In this document: positions 46,725 through 56,426 of the stretch, in pieces | Numbering within the stretch: the stretch's first letter is position 1 | Layout: every line of letters begins with the position of its first letter | Assembly (NCBI GenBank): GCA_000711775.1 | Contig: ARYC01017955.1 | Location: forward strand, 1-64,000 | Source: Oxytricha trifallax | Lineage: Eukaryota; Ciliophora; Spirotrichea; Sporadotrichida; Oxytrichidae | Direction of reading: 5' to 3' | DNA: 64,000 nt | Made by a program: the position numbers and the translations under genes | The notes under the pieces: model-generated | Told to the model about the DNA's origin: nothing | The model's database searches: none | Seen by the model: only the letters and a program-made list of their open reading frames with translations

Positions 46725-47010
46725 AAACAGATAAATATAAATGCATAAAACATTTGAAGTGCTCGAATAAATAGGATTAAAATATACAATAAACTATCGA
46801 AAACTATTTCGATAGCTTTACTAAGATCTTTATTTTCTAACTCTATATTCATTATACGACTGACAAATGAGTTTTTTTAGTTTCTTAACTCTTTCTAACA
46901 AAATAAGTAAAATAAACTTAATTTTCTAATTAACTACGCCATATTATTAGACAAAACAATTTTAATCTTAAAAACTCATGAATTTTTTCTCTACTTTTGA
47001 TTTATTTCCA

Positions 47011-47370
47011 TCACTTATCAAATATCTTTTTCTGATAGTTTTATATCGCTTTTAAGAATATTCTCTATTCATCTTCATGTAATTTATCTTACTCCCTATC
47101 CATATATGTGTTATTGCTTAATATATAAAATTAATCCTAATCTATAGTAGGATTATATTTATTGAAATAGACACTATTTTGTAATGTTATTACTTATTCA
47201 ATAGTATCATAGGACTAAGACTAACTTAGATCCATAGAACTTATATTGTAAAATCTGAGTGAGAAATGTTAGATAGAGTTGAATTTGTAGTGTAAGTCAA
47301 GACATGGCCTTTTCTTAAGCAGCAGCGATACTTCGTTCTCTATAATGTAATATTCATAGTTTGAACGCAT
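47011..47370 (-). CDS. Hypothetical protein, 119 aa
   Basis: Intact 120-codon frame, ATG 47370 to TGA 47011, with five or more TAA/TAG Gln codons and a balanced composition (YYIIENEVSLLLKKRPCLDL). Mixed helix, no membrane segment, no recognised family. May be one MDS of a larger gene. Confidence 0.5.
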
Positions 47371-48031
47371 TTAAGGTTGAGGGTAAGTGGGGTGGTATTT
47401 TGTATTTGGCTTGTTTTATTGCTTAAGCTAAACTTAATTACTATAATTTTCATAAACTAATGACAAAATGAATGTATGGTAAAAGATTTGTACTTTTCAA
47501 AACTTATTTAGATTAAGTTTAAGGGTCTGACCAAGAGTTATCTGTGTTATATTAAACTCCACTCGCATAAGGTGTGGGCAGCAATCTTTCATATTAATCT
47601 TCTTAAAATTTCTTTCCATATATCCTGCCCTTCTAAACTCAATTGATTAATTTTATTTATTGGATTAATTTTTAATGCACAGTTTTACTTTGACTAAGAA
47701 AAGAAGGATTTGAAATATCTTAAGCAAAATGATCCGCAATATTTTAGAAACAAGTATGCCACTCCTCCAAGCAGTGCTACTATTAAAAATCTAAAGCTCA
47801 TAATAATAAACCTCAACTATTTTATGAAAATTAGCTGCAATTAGTTATTGTTATAAGTAGGTAAATTTAATTTGATGTAATATACAAGATAATTTTAATT
47901 TTAAAAAGAACAGTTTATTTTGAAGAAATATCATTTCTTTTTTATCACTTGTCAAATTATAATTATCATAATTTAATTATGAACCTCTTTTTGAGCATTC
48001 AAACATTATAAATTATATTTGATGATTATTT
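47371..48031. other. AT-rich intergenic region
   Basis: No gene supported. A short open stretch near 47530-47610 (-) has weak coding character. Confidence 0.4.
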
Positions 48032-48657
48032 GGCTAGCAGGTAGAACACACCCCCCCTAATGTACTATTTTCTTTTTGTAGTCTTGTAGAGTTTTTGACG
48101 CTGAGCAAGATTTTCAGAAGCGCCTTTTGCTTGCGAGCAATAGTTTTCGAGCTACGACCAAAATTAAGTTCATTTTTATACATAAAAACATAATAAAAAT
48201 AGTCAAAAATTTAAAATATTTTTTGTTTTTATATTTTATTAAAAATCAATATTTGGGTCTTTTTGTCATATTCTGAGCAAAAATCAAATTATTGAAGTAA
48301 TATTTTGGAAAGTTACCATTTTTGTCAGAATTGCATTATTAATGCTAAAATTATCAAATATGACAAAAATGGTAACTTTCCAAAATATTACTTCAATAAT
48401 TTGATTTTTGCTCAGAATATGACAAAAAGACCCAAATATTGATTTTTAATAAAATATAAAAACAAAAAATATTTTAAATTTTTGACTATTTTTATTATGT
48501 TTTTATGTATAAAAATGAACTTAATTTTGGTCGTAGCTCGAAAACTATTGCTCGCAAGCAAAAGGCGCTTCTGACAATCTTGCTCAGCGTCAAAAACTCT
48601 ACAAGACTACAAAAAGAAAATAGTACATTAGGGGGGTGTGTGTTCTACCTGCTAGCC
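48032..48657. mobile_element. Long palindrome element, 626 bp, 8-bp duplication GATTATTT
   Basis: Two arms of about 300 bp, almost identical in inverted orientation, meeting near 48340. Ends GGCTAGCAGGTAGAACACA followed by a C run (CCCCCCC left, GGGGGG right). Exact 8-bp direct repeats GATTATTT flank it (48024-48031 and 48658-48665). The small ORF inside one arm is just palindrome sequence. Different sequence from 24225-24846 but the same architecture. Confidence 0.87.
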
Positions 48658-48889
48658 GATTATTTTAATAGTATTTATAATTATTGAATGTTGTTACTAT
48701 TAAAAAAGAATTGTATAATGATTACTATTACTTATAATAGATACCTATAAATTGGAGGTATTGTTGTAAGTTCTAAGAACATTCACTATAAATTTGATAG
48801 AATTATTTATCTTATAAATTTTATTTTAATTTTAGCTATTATGAAAATAAATCTCACTTAAAATCCCTTTTTAAATCAAATATGAAACT

Positions 48890-49687
48890 TCTTTTTTTTA
48901 ATGAAAATTAGTTAGAAATATATTAGGGTATAGAATCTGAGTTTGAATAACCATTATCAATATTATAATGACAGTGGACTGATTGAATTAGTTAATTAGA
49001 TTGTACAAAGACTGCCGAAGTAAAGCTGTGTTGAAGCAAATCAAACTCAGAATATAAAGTGCTGATATTAAACTCTGCTCTATTGATTTATTATAATTAA
49101 ATTAAACTTATTTGATAAAAAGTTTTGCTCTTTAGCTATACTAAGTCTGTGAAAGAGTAAATGAAATGGTTTCCTGATTAAAACAATGCGTCTGGCTTAT
49201 AGATCATCAAATAAATAACGAATACTGCAAATTCTAGCCATATCTATATCATATTGATGACAAAGCACGATGGTCTCTCATTCCTACTCATTACATCAAA
49301 ATACACTCTAGTAACAAACATCCTAACTCCCATTAATGCCCAAGCTAGAGCAATTTGATTATTATTACCACTTGTTTAATCTTCTTGAATGATTAGATTA
49401 AGTCCGACCCAACAAATCAAAGTAAGAAGCATCATATAAATACCTGCAGTTAAACTTTCATCTTTCTACTATGCTATCCCTTAGTCTGTGTCTGGGTATA
49501 TTAAAAAGTGATGAATTAGAGCGAAAAACATTAAAATTAAACTGTAAGAGTTCGCATATAGGAAGCATAGCATGTCTTCTGAAAAAGTAGAGTCTTTTTA
49601 GGGGAGGTTGTAAAGTAATGATTTGTCTATTGATTCTGCAAGTTTTAGTTAAGAGAGTACGCTTAAGACCGAGGAAACAAGGAACAT
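48890..49687 (-). CDS. Multi-pass membrane protein, unknown
   Basis: First usable ATG after an in-frame TGA is 49687 (MFLVSSVLSVLS). Hydrophobic helices follow: YSLILMFFALIHHFLIY, IYMMLLTLICWVGLNLII, a segment with ALAWALMGVRMFV, and WLEFAVFVIYLMIY, so about four or five membrane spans to about 49130. A further block at 48900-49075 (STLYSEFDLLQHSF) probably is the C-terminal MDS. No family recognised; could be a transporter-like or signalling membrane protein. Confidence 0.6.
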
Positions 49688-49818
49688 AAGGTATAATTTG
49701 TAGTTGTGAAGCACGAAGAAGAATGAAAAAGTTCAGTTTAATAATTCTAATTGTATTAGCTGAAGAGCAAAACTTTTCAAAACAAATGAAATTGATACAT
49801 AATTATATAAATACGCTT

Positions 49819-51838
49819 TCAAATATAAATTACTTTATACACTTCGATTTCCTATACCTTGAAAAAGAAGGAACCGGCTAAGTACTCTTTTGTCTTATCT
49901 TCTCCTAAACTGTAGCCCTCTGGAGGTTAGTAAGTCATACCTAAATTGCAGTAACTGGAAAGATTGTTATCACAATCATTATTGTTGAAAAATATCTTTA
50001 ATTAGAAAATAGATGAACAACTCAAGTTAATTAATTAGAAAATAGATTTAGCCAATTTTATCAAATAATCTTAATCATTTTACATTATCCAAGCATCTAG
50101 ATTGATGATTTTTAACTTTATTACATTAATATGAAAATTTATTTTCCTCAAATTTTTGTATTAATCACATTTAGGAAACTAACTTACTGCAAAATTATTT
50201 ATAAAATACAATTTTTATTGGATTACTAAATTTATTTATATTTTATTAATAGTAATGGCTATATCACAGCTATTTCCAAAAAGCATCAAAATGTCTGAGA
50301 AATGCGAAACAGCCATTTCCTTATTTTAGTACTGTTTATGCCTAGTTTTATGAGTAAGTGAAAACACAAAGGCTTTGTCATCAGAGTGAAAAGTGTTGTC
50401 CGATTACCACGAAATCGAAGCGAACCCTCCAAAAACCTTTTCATGTTCACTCTTTATCAAACTTAAAGTTGGCCCTTAGTTGTCACATTTCTAATGAAAC
50501 GACTTGGCTTTAAAACCATCTCTAGTTCCTCTGTAGATTAATTATAGTTTCACGTTTTAACCGATCCAATTCTTTAGCAGTTTCTCGTCGTCTTATTCCA
50601 AAAAGAAAGCATTTATTGAGTAGTTGTCTATTTCAGGCATTATAATCTCGTTTAGCAAATTTTATCTGTTTTAAACAGAAATTTAACTTGCTTTTTTATT
50701 GTTGTCATACTCCAAACTTTCACTCCCTGAATCGTTTTCCACTACTTCATATACGTAATCTTAACAAAATATGTTGTCATAAATAATCAGGATTTAGAAT
50801 AAATGAATTTAAATTTTAAAAATCTTCAGCGACTTATCTCTTTTTATCTGAGACGGTATTTCTCCTAGCATCTCTTTTGGGACTCCTTGTATTAAATATA
50901 TTGCTATCTAGATCTTATCCTCCGTTACTCATGTTACTATTTTACCGACTTCGCTTATTCAATTATATGGTACTTGATCTCATTTTTTGTAAACTATTTT
51001 AGAGGTTCAATTATGCTTAAATTTCATCATTGTTTGTGGGTGAGCTATTATTATTAATATTTTGAGGTAAATCTTCATCTTCTTAGTAGAAGAAATTAAT
51101 TTCATTTATTTTCTCGTCAGATGACTTCAAGTGACTTCCAGTCAGAATATCGGTTACTTCACTTACAAAATTAACGAATTGCTGTGATTAATATAATTAT
51201 TTAATAAAATTCTGAATTTTTAGAAGAAAAATTTCAAACACATAAGGAAATTAATCTTCTAATACACTATTATTAAAACATATTTAGAGTGAAAGGAAGG
51301 TAAGTTTGCGTTTCTTGAGTTTAGAAGCCAACTTAATCGCTTCTTAAACTCTAGTACTGAACTCTTATAAATTTTAAGTAATTGTATCTAAATAATTTTC
51401 TAAGTCTCCTCTTTATAATTTCACCAAGGAAATATCCTCATTAAGTTACTTATTTAAAAGGAAACCCCTATATTAAAATTCAAGATCTTTAAGAATAATA
51501 AGTATAACTTCTAAACACCCATTATTTTTATTGGGAGAATTTATGCTTTTTTATTTGGAAGAAGACTCTCCCGTGCTAGTAAATTACTACTACTGTTATA
51601 GATCATGTAGCTACTCCACGCATGTTTTGCAAATGATTGTTTCATGTTTGGGGTATAGGTAGTCAGCTGGGTTATTAGGGTGTGAGTCACAGTATATCCC
51701 AGTTTCAAGTTTATTGTGTAAATTTCTGCGAATAATTTTCAGATTTTCTTTGAATTTATAAGTGATTGTCAGCTGTTCCTAATCCATAGGGCATGTCAAA
51801 CAGCTGCTTAAACTTTTTGAATCTGGTGGGTTTATCAT
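49819..51838 (-). CDS. Zinc-finger / TLDc-domain protein, second TLDc gene
   Basis: ATG 51838. N-terminus has RING/B-box-like Cys/His clusters (CLTCPMDQEQL, then YCDSHPNN and ICKTC), followed by coiled coil and an Asn/Ser-rich linker. The TLDc domain starts near 50570: LIYRGTRDGFKAKSFH, CDNQGPTLSLIKSE, KVFGGFASISW, AFVFSL. An IES with a TATCACA pointer interrupts it; the last MDS supplies YLAGSFFFKVQEIEVY, the closing strand, and TGA at 49819. Another interruption lies at about 50770-50810. Same architecture as the gene at 35691, so the two are paralogous in type though not close in sequence. Confidence 0.85.
49975..50268. other. IES, pointer TATCACA
   Basis: TATCACA at 49968-49974 and 50262-50268. 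Excision joins FGNSCD to NNLSSYCNLG within the TLDc domain in phase. Confidence 0.85.
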
Positions 51839-52479
51839 CAAATCATCGAAACATTCATTAAAAATGTATATTTCAAGATATTAAGAGAGAAAATACTCCT
51901 TCTAAAAACATTATTTTCATAGTTTTTAATACTTTATAATATAATAATTGTATGCAAATGCCATCCCCACAAGGAAGGATTACTAAACTTATTAAGACAT
52001 TAATCGAATTTTAATTAAAGAGTATATAAGTTTAAATGATGATCAGATTGATTGAAAATTGAGAAACACCGCGGGCACATAGATTTAAACATCAATAATA
52101 TAGGCAAAATTAATATTTAAATATTGCCTAAAAATATAACATCTAAAATATTAAGATGGAGCTTTTTAATTATTTTTTATGATTACTATTCATTGTTTAA
52201 GTACAAAATTTTAATATTATTTATAATGATCATGAAATTTACTATTCTGTAATACGTTAATTAAATTATAAATATGATAAAATTTTATTAAATACACTGA
52301 ATCAAACTGTTTGAGGAGTATTTGGGTTTTAATTCCATATTTTGTTTATTTGTTTTTATAAGAGTTAATCAAGAAGGGAATATTTTATATTTAATTTAAT
52401 AACATAACATAACCCATATAATTTACCTAATTTATTTATTTCTAGATTACCCCTACTCAAAGTAAAATCTCTTATTTTT
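51839..52479. other. AT-rich intergenic region
   Basis: No gene or repeat supported. Confidence 0.5.
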
Positions 52480-53331
52480 TACATATTTTGTAATGAAAAA
52501 GTTCCATGAATCTATAAGTTTTTCTAATCTCTAGAGTACATAAAATCTCCATTGAGATTGACAGTGCTTCTCTAATTCTCATCTCTTATGTATTTATCAT
52601 TCTACCCATTTATTAACAAATTTTTGTTGCCATTAATATCGGATGAAGACAGTTAAGAGGGGTTTACTTCTATGCTGCTGCTTTCATTATTCAAGTCTAT
52701 GTTGTTGTTTCTTTAGATGTGTTGCTGTGATTACTGTTAAAGTTATTGTTATTGATTAAACATAATGGCTTAAATTTGTGTAAATAGATATTATTTTCTA
52801 ATTAGTATTTAATTTATAATAATTCAAATTATAGATAATTTATTTCTTTGTCAATATAAAAGATTAAGCTCTTATTGATGTTAATTATATCCTTCTAATA
52901 AGCCCTACTTCAGCTCTTTATTGCCAATTTTATTAGAATTTACTATCTTCAGCTAATTTCTTCTGTTTTACTGTGATGACTAATTGTTGAGGTTGTGGTC
53001 TTAGCTAGTACTCTGCTGCTATTGCTGATTTCTTAATTAATTTGAGCTTACTAATGATGAGACACTTTAAATATTAATTATAATAATAATTGCAAACACT
53101 ACTCTCATTGAGCCTGCTCTCAGATTTGAAGGGATTAAATTGCTGCAAATCAACATGAGTCACTTTGCTTGACTTTTACCCTCTCAGATCATTTTTCTAT
53201 AACTAAGTGTTTTAAACCTCATCAAAGTCAATTTGCTGCTTTAATTCTTCTTCATGCCTGTCACTCGCATCTTCGTCGTAGTTGTGACTGCTAGACATCT
53301 GTCTGTTAAATTGCATTAGTTACTATTGCAT
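52480..53331 (-). CDS. Gln-rich protein, unknown
   Basis: ATG 53331 (MQQQLMQFNRQMSSS). Blocks 53096-53331, about 52880-53061 and about 52500-52760. Strongly Gln/Asn/Ser-rich with runs of five or more Gln, and acidic stretches (DEDASDRHEEELKQQ). IES 53067-53100 has a phase-preserving ACACT pointer. The C-terminal end was not located: no TGA appears before the AT-rich region. No domain recognised. Confidence 0.6.
53067..53100. other. IES, pointer ACACT, 34 bp
   Basis: ACACT at 53062-53066 and 53096-53100; the join reads LNESSVSSLVSSNQL. Confidence 0.75.
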
Positions 53332-53430
53332 ATATATTATGATTACATGCAGTAGTATACGAAAAATACAAACATAAATAAATTATTATTAAGTTGGTTA
53401 AATTATGCTAATTAAATATATAAAATTATC

Positions 53431-54752
53431 ATGGAATCAACTAAACCTACCAATTATTCTTAATATTAATGTGATATCTTGATTTAATTATACTCTAAGT
53501 TTATTTACGATTCACAAAACAATGAACAATAAGTTATTTTAGATGAAGGTTTCAATAAAGAATCAGCCTACATTCTGAATAATAGTTATCAATTCTAGTT
53601 ATATAATTAAAGCAATTCAAATTTTAACAATAGTTTATAGTAATAACCTGACACTAGCAAAGAATTATATCCAAAAACATTCAATAATTTACTTTTAAAC
53701 ACCAATAAATTTAAGTTCAATTATTCAGATAAAACTTCATAGAATTACTAAAACTATACTGAAAATAATACGAGCAATGCTTTGTCAACAAACTTTTCAT
53801 AAAATCTCGACAAATTATATGATTTAGATTCTATTAATAAATTAAATGATCCAGATTAAGACTATTAAAACATTGAGATAAAACTTTACAATTAAATTCT
53901 GTTCGCTTTGTTATTTGGAATTACTCTGATTACAGCTTTGGCTCTATATTTGAAATAGAGATATTGCAGAAAATAACAAAATATTAATGATGTGACTTCA
54001 CGCACTCAGTCAAACATGCAGACTATCGGGTAAACTTAAACTCAGAGCAATGTGCACTATGAAATAGTAAAAGATAAAAATAGTAGGAAACAAAGTTAGT
54101 ATTAAAACTTGAGTAAATAACGATTGTCTTCTGAGGGAATGTAAGATATTTTTAATTCATAAATCTCTTACAAGAGATAGTAAATTATATCAAGGATATC
54201 TTTGTCCATTAAACTCTAAGTTTTAACTTTTACTTTAGTGAAGAGATGACAAGGAAAAAGTTGTTTCAATAATCATAAGACATGAAAAATAACATTAAAC
54301 TGCCTTATTTTTAGACTAAAGAGAAGCGCTTTGACTCTTCCTCGTCCTATCTAAATCAATCTTCTTCTGGATTTTCTAAACCTGTTCAAATTACAATTGA
54401 AAACGAGAGTTCATCATTGATCAATAATAATCATCAAAATGCAGGGGTTGGTCCAGCAAACAGTCCTAATACCTACAATAAATTTTTAGGGTTAAATTTA
54501 TACTAAATGAATCTAGTAAAAAAATGAGTTTCACATCATAGAGATTATTTGATTAGTATTTTTACTCATAAATTTTTCAGAGACTTTTAGAAAAGTGGGA
54601 TATCAAAGAACTCAGAGAGTATTAACCAAGATTCATATGAGTAATTCAATTATAACAGCAATAGTGATAACATTAATAACTTGGGATTCAGGGGTTCGAA
54701 GAGCAACAGCATTGACAAACGAGCTCAAAATAAGAGCAGCAACATCAAATGA
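53431..54752 (+). CDS. Single-pass membrane protein, Asn/Ser-rich, unknown
   Basis: Exons/MDSs 53431-54140, 54239-54487 and 54578-54752 sum to 1134 nt, exactly 378 codons, TGA at 54750. GT-AG intron 54141-54238 and an IES with a 10-bp pointer. Residues 1 to about 155 are Asn/Gln/Tyr-rich and probably extracellular; one TM helix (ILFALLFGITLITALALYL) is followed by basic residues (KQRYCRK) and a cytoplasmic Ser/Asn-rich tail. No signal peptide is evident and no family recognised. Confidence 0.8.
54488..54577. other. IES, 10-bp pointer ATAAATTTTT
   Basis: Repeat at 54478-54487 and 54568-54577; the join reads NTYNKFFRDFQKSG. Confidence 0.9.
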
Positions 54753-54913
54753 AATTAATGAGAAATTGCAACTTTGCTCTTATTACATCCAATGAAATTT
54801 TAAAATTAAACTTATATATCTAAATCTTATGCAAATTAACATATGAATCCATCATTATAAAGTTAACTTAGATATTAAATATTCAATCATTCTCACGAAT
54901 TTTAAATTGTGTT

Positions 54914-55915
54914 TCACTTTATAAAACCTGGTTTTTTTGTTCTGCAGATGCCGCAGTTATCAACTGTCATCTAATTTACATTAGTACAAGTGGGGCATGT
55001 CCAAGTTGGTGATATATACAAAATAAAAACATGAATCAGATTAAAAATAATTAAAGATGGTGCTTTGTTGAAGACATCCATTTCATCTCTGATTCTCTCA
55101 TCCTCGTCAAGAATATCTGGGAGACCAGCTTCTATTTGATTAATCACTTTACTGAAATGAGTCTCCACTGCGCTACGCAAGTTTATAATTCAATGAATGA
55201 GTTAATATAGATAGAGTATAGTTTGTTTAAAAACAAGTTGTTCACGTCTTGCTTGTATCTGAAGAATCTGTCCCCTAGATGAATAGCTCCGTAGGCATCA
55301 ACTTCCAAATACAATTGCCAGTCTTCTTCATTACGCTTGTTAAGCTTCTCCAGTGATGATTCAAGGTCAGCCTGGATGAAGTCAAAGAATATCTATATTT
55401 ATAAAAAACATCTTAATTACAGTCCAAAAGTGTAAATCATCAGACAATTACCTTGTTCATATTATTTTGTATATATCTGCTTGGGCTTGCTTTCAAGATA
55501 GAACCTCATAGGATATGTGTAAGTGAGTGCTCTTCTGGCTCTAACAACCAGCTCAGCAATTTCCTCCAAGAAGGTGAAGTCTCTTGGCCCGTACTTATTG
55601 TTCAACTCGATGCAATTGTTGATTTAATTCTAGATCTCCTGCTTCTTTTTCTGAGCAAAAGTTATGGCTTTGAAGTGCTCTGCGTAACGAGTGCGGTAGT
55701 GATCTAGTTTACGCAGCATCATGTCCAGCTTCATCTTTTCTTCTACGTCTTCCTGCTTACCTCTCTATAATAAAATATAGGGTTAGATGGGAATGTTTGA
55801 GAATATATATATATAAGTGGTTGATCATTATGATAGATATTTGAAAATAAAAAAAGTAAATTCAACTTACTCCTGATGAGACTACATCTTCGAAAGAGTT
55901 GCAAAGATTATCAGA
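54914..55915 (-). CDS. Ariadne-type RBR E3 ligase, C-terminal half with RanBP2 zinc finger
   Basis: Blocks give CNSFEDVVSSG, then HYRTRYAEHFKAI, ALTYTYPMRFYLESK and FFDFIQADLESSLEKL, which match the Ariadne domain that follows RING2 in ARIH-type ligases (consensus YTYVFAFYL ... NQADLE). The C-terminus is a RanBP2-type finger, WTCPTCTNVN ... CGICRT, as found at the end of several plant and protist Ariadne proteins. TGA 54914. An intron lies near 55770-55870 and an IES at 55012-55062. The catalytic RING1-IBR-RING2 half is not in the adjacent DNA up to 56426, so it is elsewhere. Predicted role: ubiquitin transfer and its autoinhibition. Confidence 0.82.
55012..55062. other. IES, pointer TGGTG, 51 bp
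   Basis: TGGTG at 55007-55011 and 55058-55062; the join reads FNKAPTWTCPTC, completing the first zinc knuckle. Confidence 0.85.
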
Positions 55916-56426
55916 AAAGAATTGCTTTAATAAAATATCTAATCTTAGAATTGATTGATCAAAATTTAGATAAGATTGAAGTTTATAATTGTGATTAAAA
56001 TATAAAGAGAAATTAAAAGTGATGATGTCATGATTAAATAAAGTAATGACGACAGAGGCAAATCTCTGATATCTTAAATGTCGTATTAACTTCAAACTAA
56101 AAGAATGAGGAATTTAATGTTAATAATATATACAGAGTAAGAAGATACTTAGGAAAGCCATATTGAGTAAAGATATTCTTAAGACATTAACATTAATATC
56201 TATTCCAAACAAACATAAATATTTAACAATACTTTGAACATTTAGGGACTTTATTTTATCACTTCTTGTCAAGTTTTTCTTTGATCCCTCAATCATCTTT
56301 ATAAGCTATAATTTTATTATAAAAAGATCAAATTTCTTAATTGTCTAATGTAAGGTTAATAATTATCATAATAAATTGATAGTTTACTTGAGAGTCCACC
56401 TGACAATAGGTAAATGAACTATATAG
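55916..56426. other. Unassigned AT-rich DNA between Ariadne and TPR genes
   Basis: No supported ORF. The RING half expected upstream of the Ariadne segment is not present here. Confidence 0.5.

Noticed and set aside
48505-48687. Small plus-strand ORF
   Set aside because: Lies within the right arm of the 48032-48657 palindrome and its flank; no coding character.
54165-54250. AAGAGAT repeat as an IES pointer in the single-TM gene
   Set aside because: Joining there creates a TGA; the GT-AG intron 54141-54238 keeps the frame and a whole-codon total.
55453-55707. Hydrophobic 84-codon plus-strand frame
   Set aside because: Antisense of the Ariadne coding sequence, which matches a known family.
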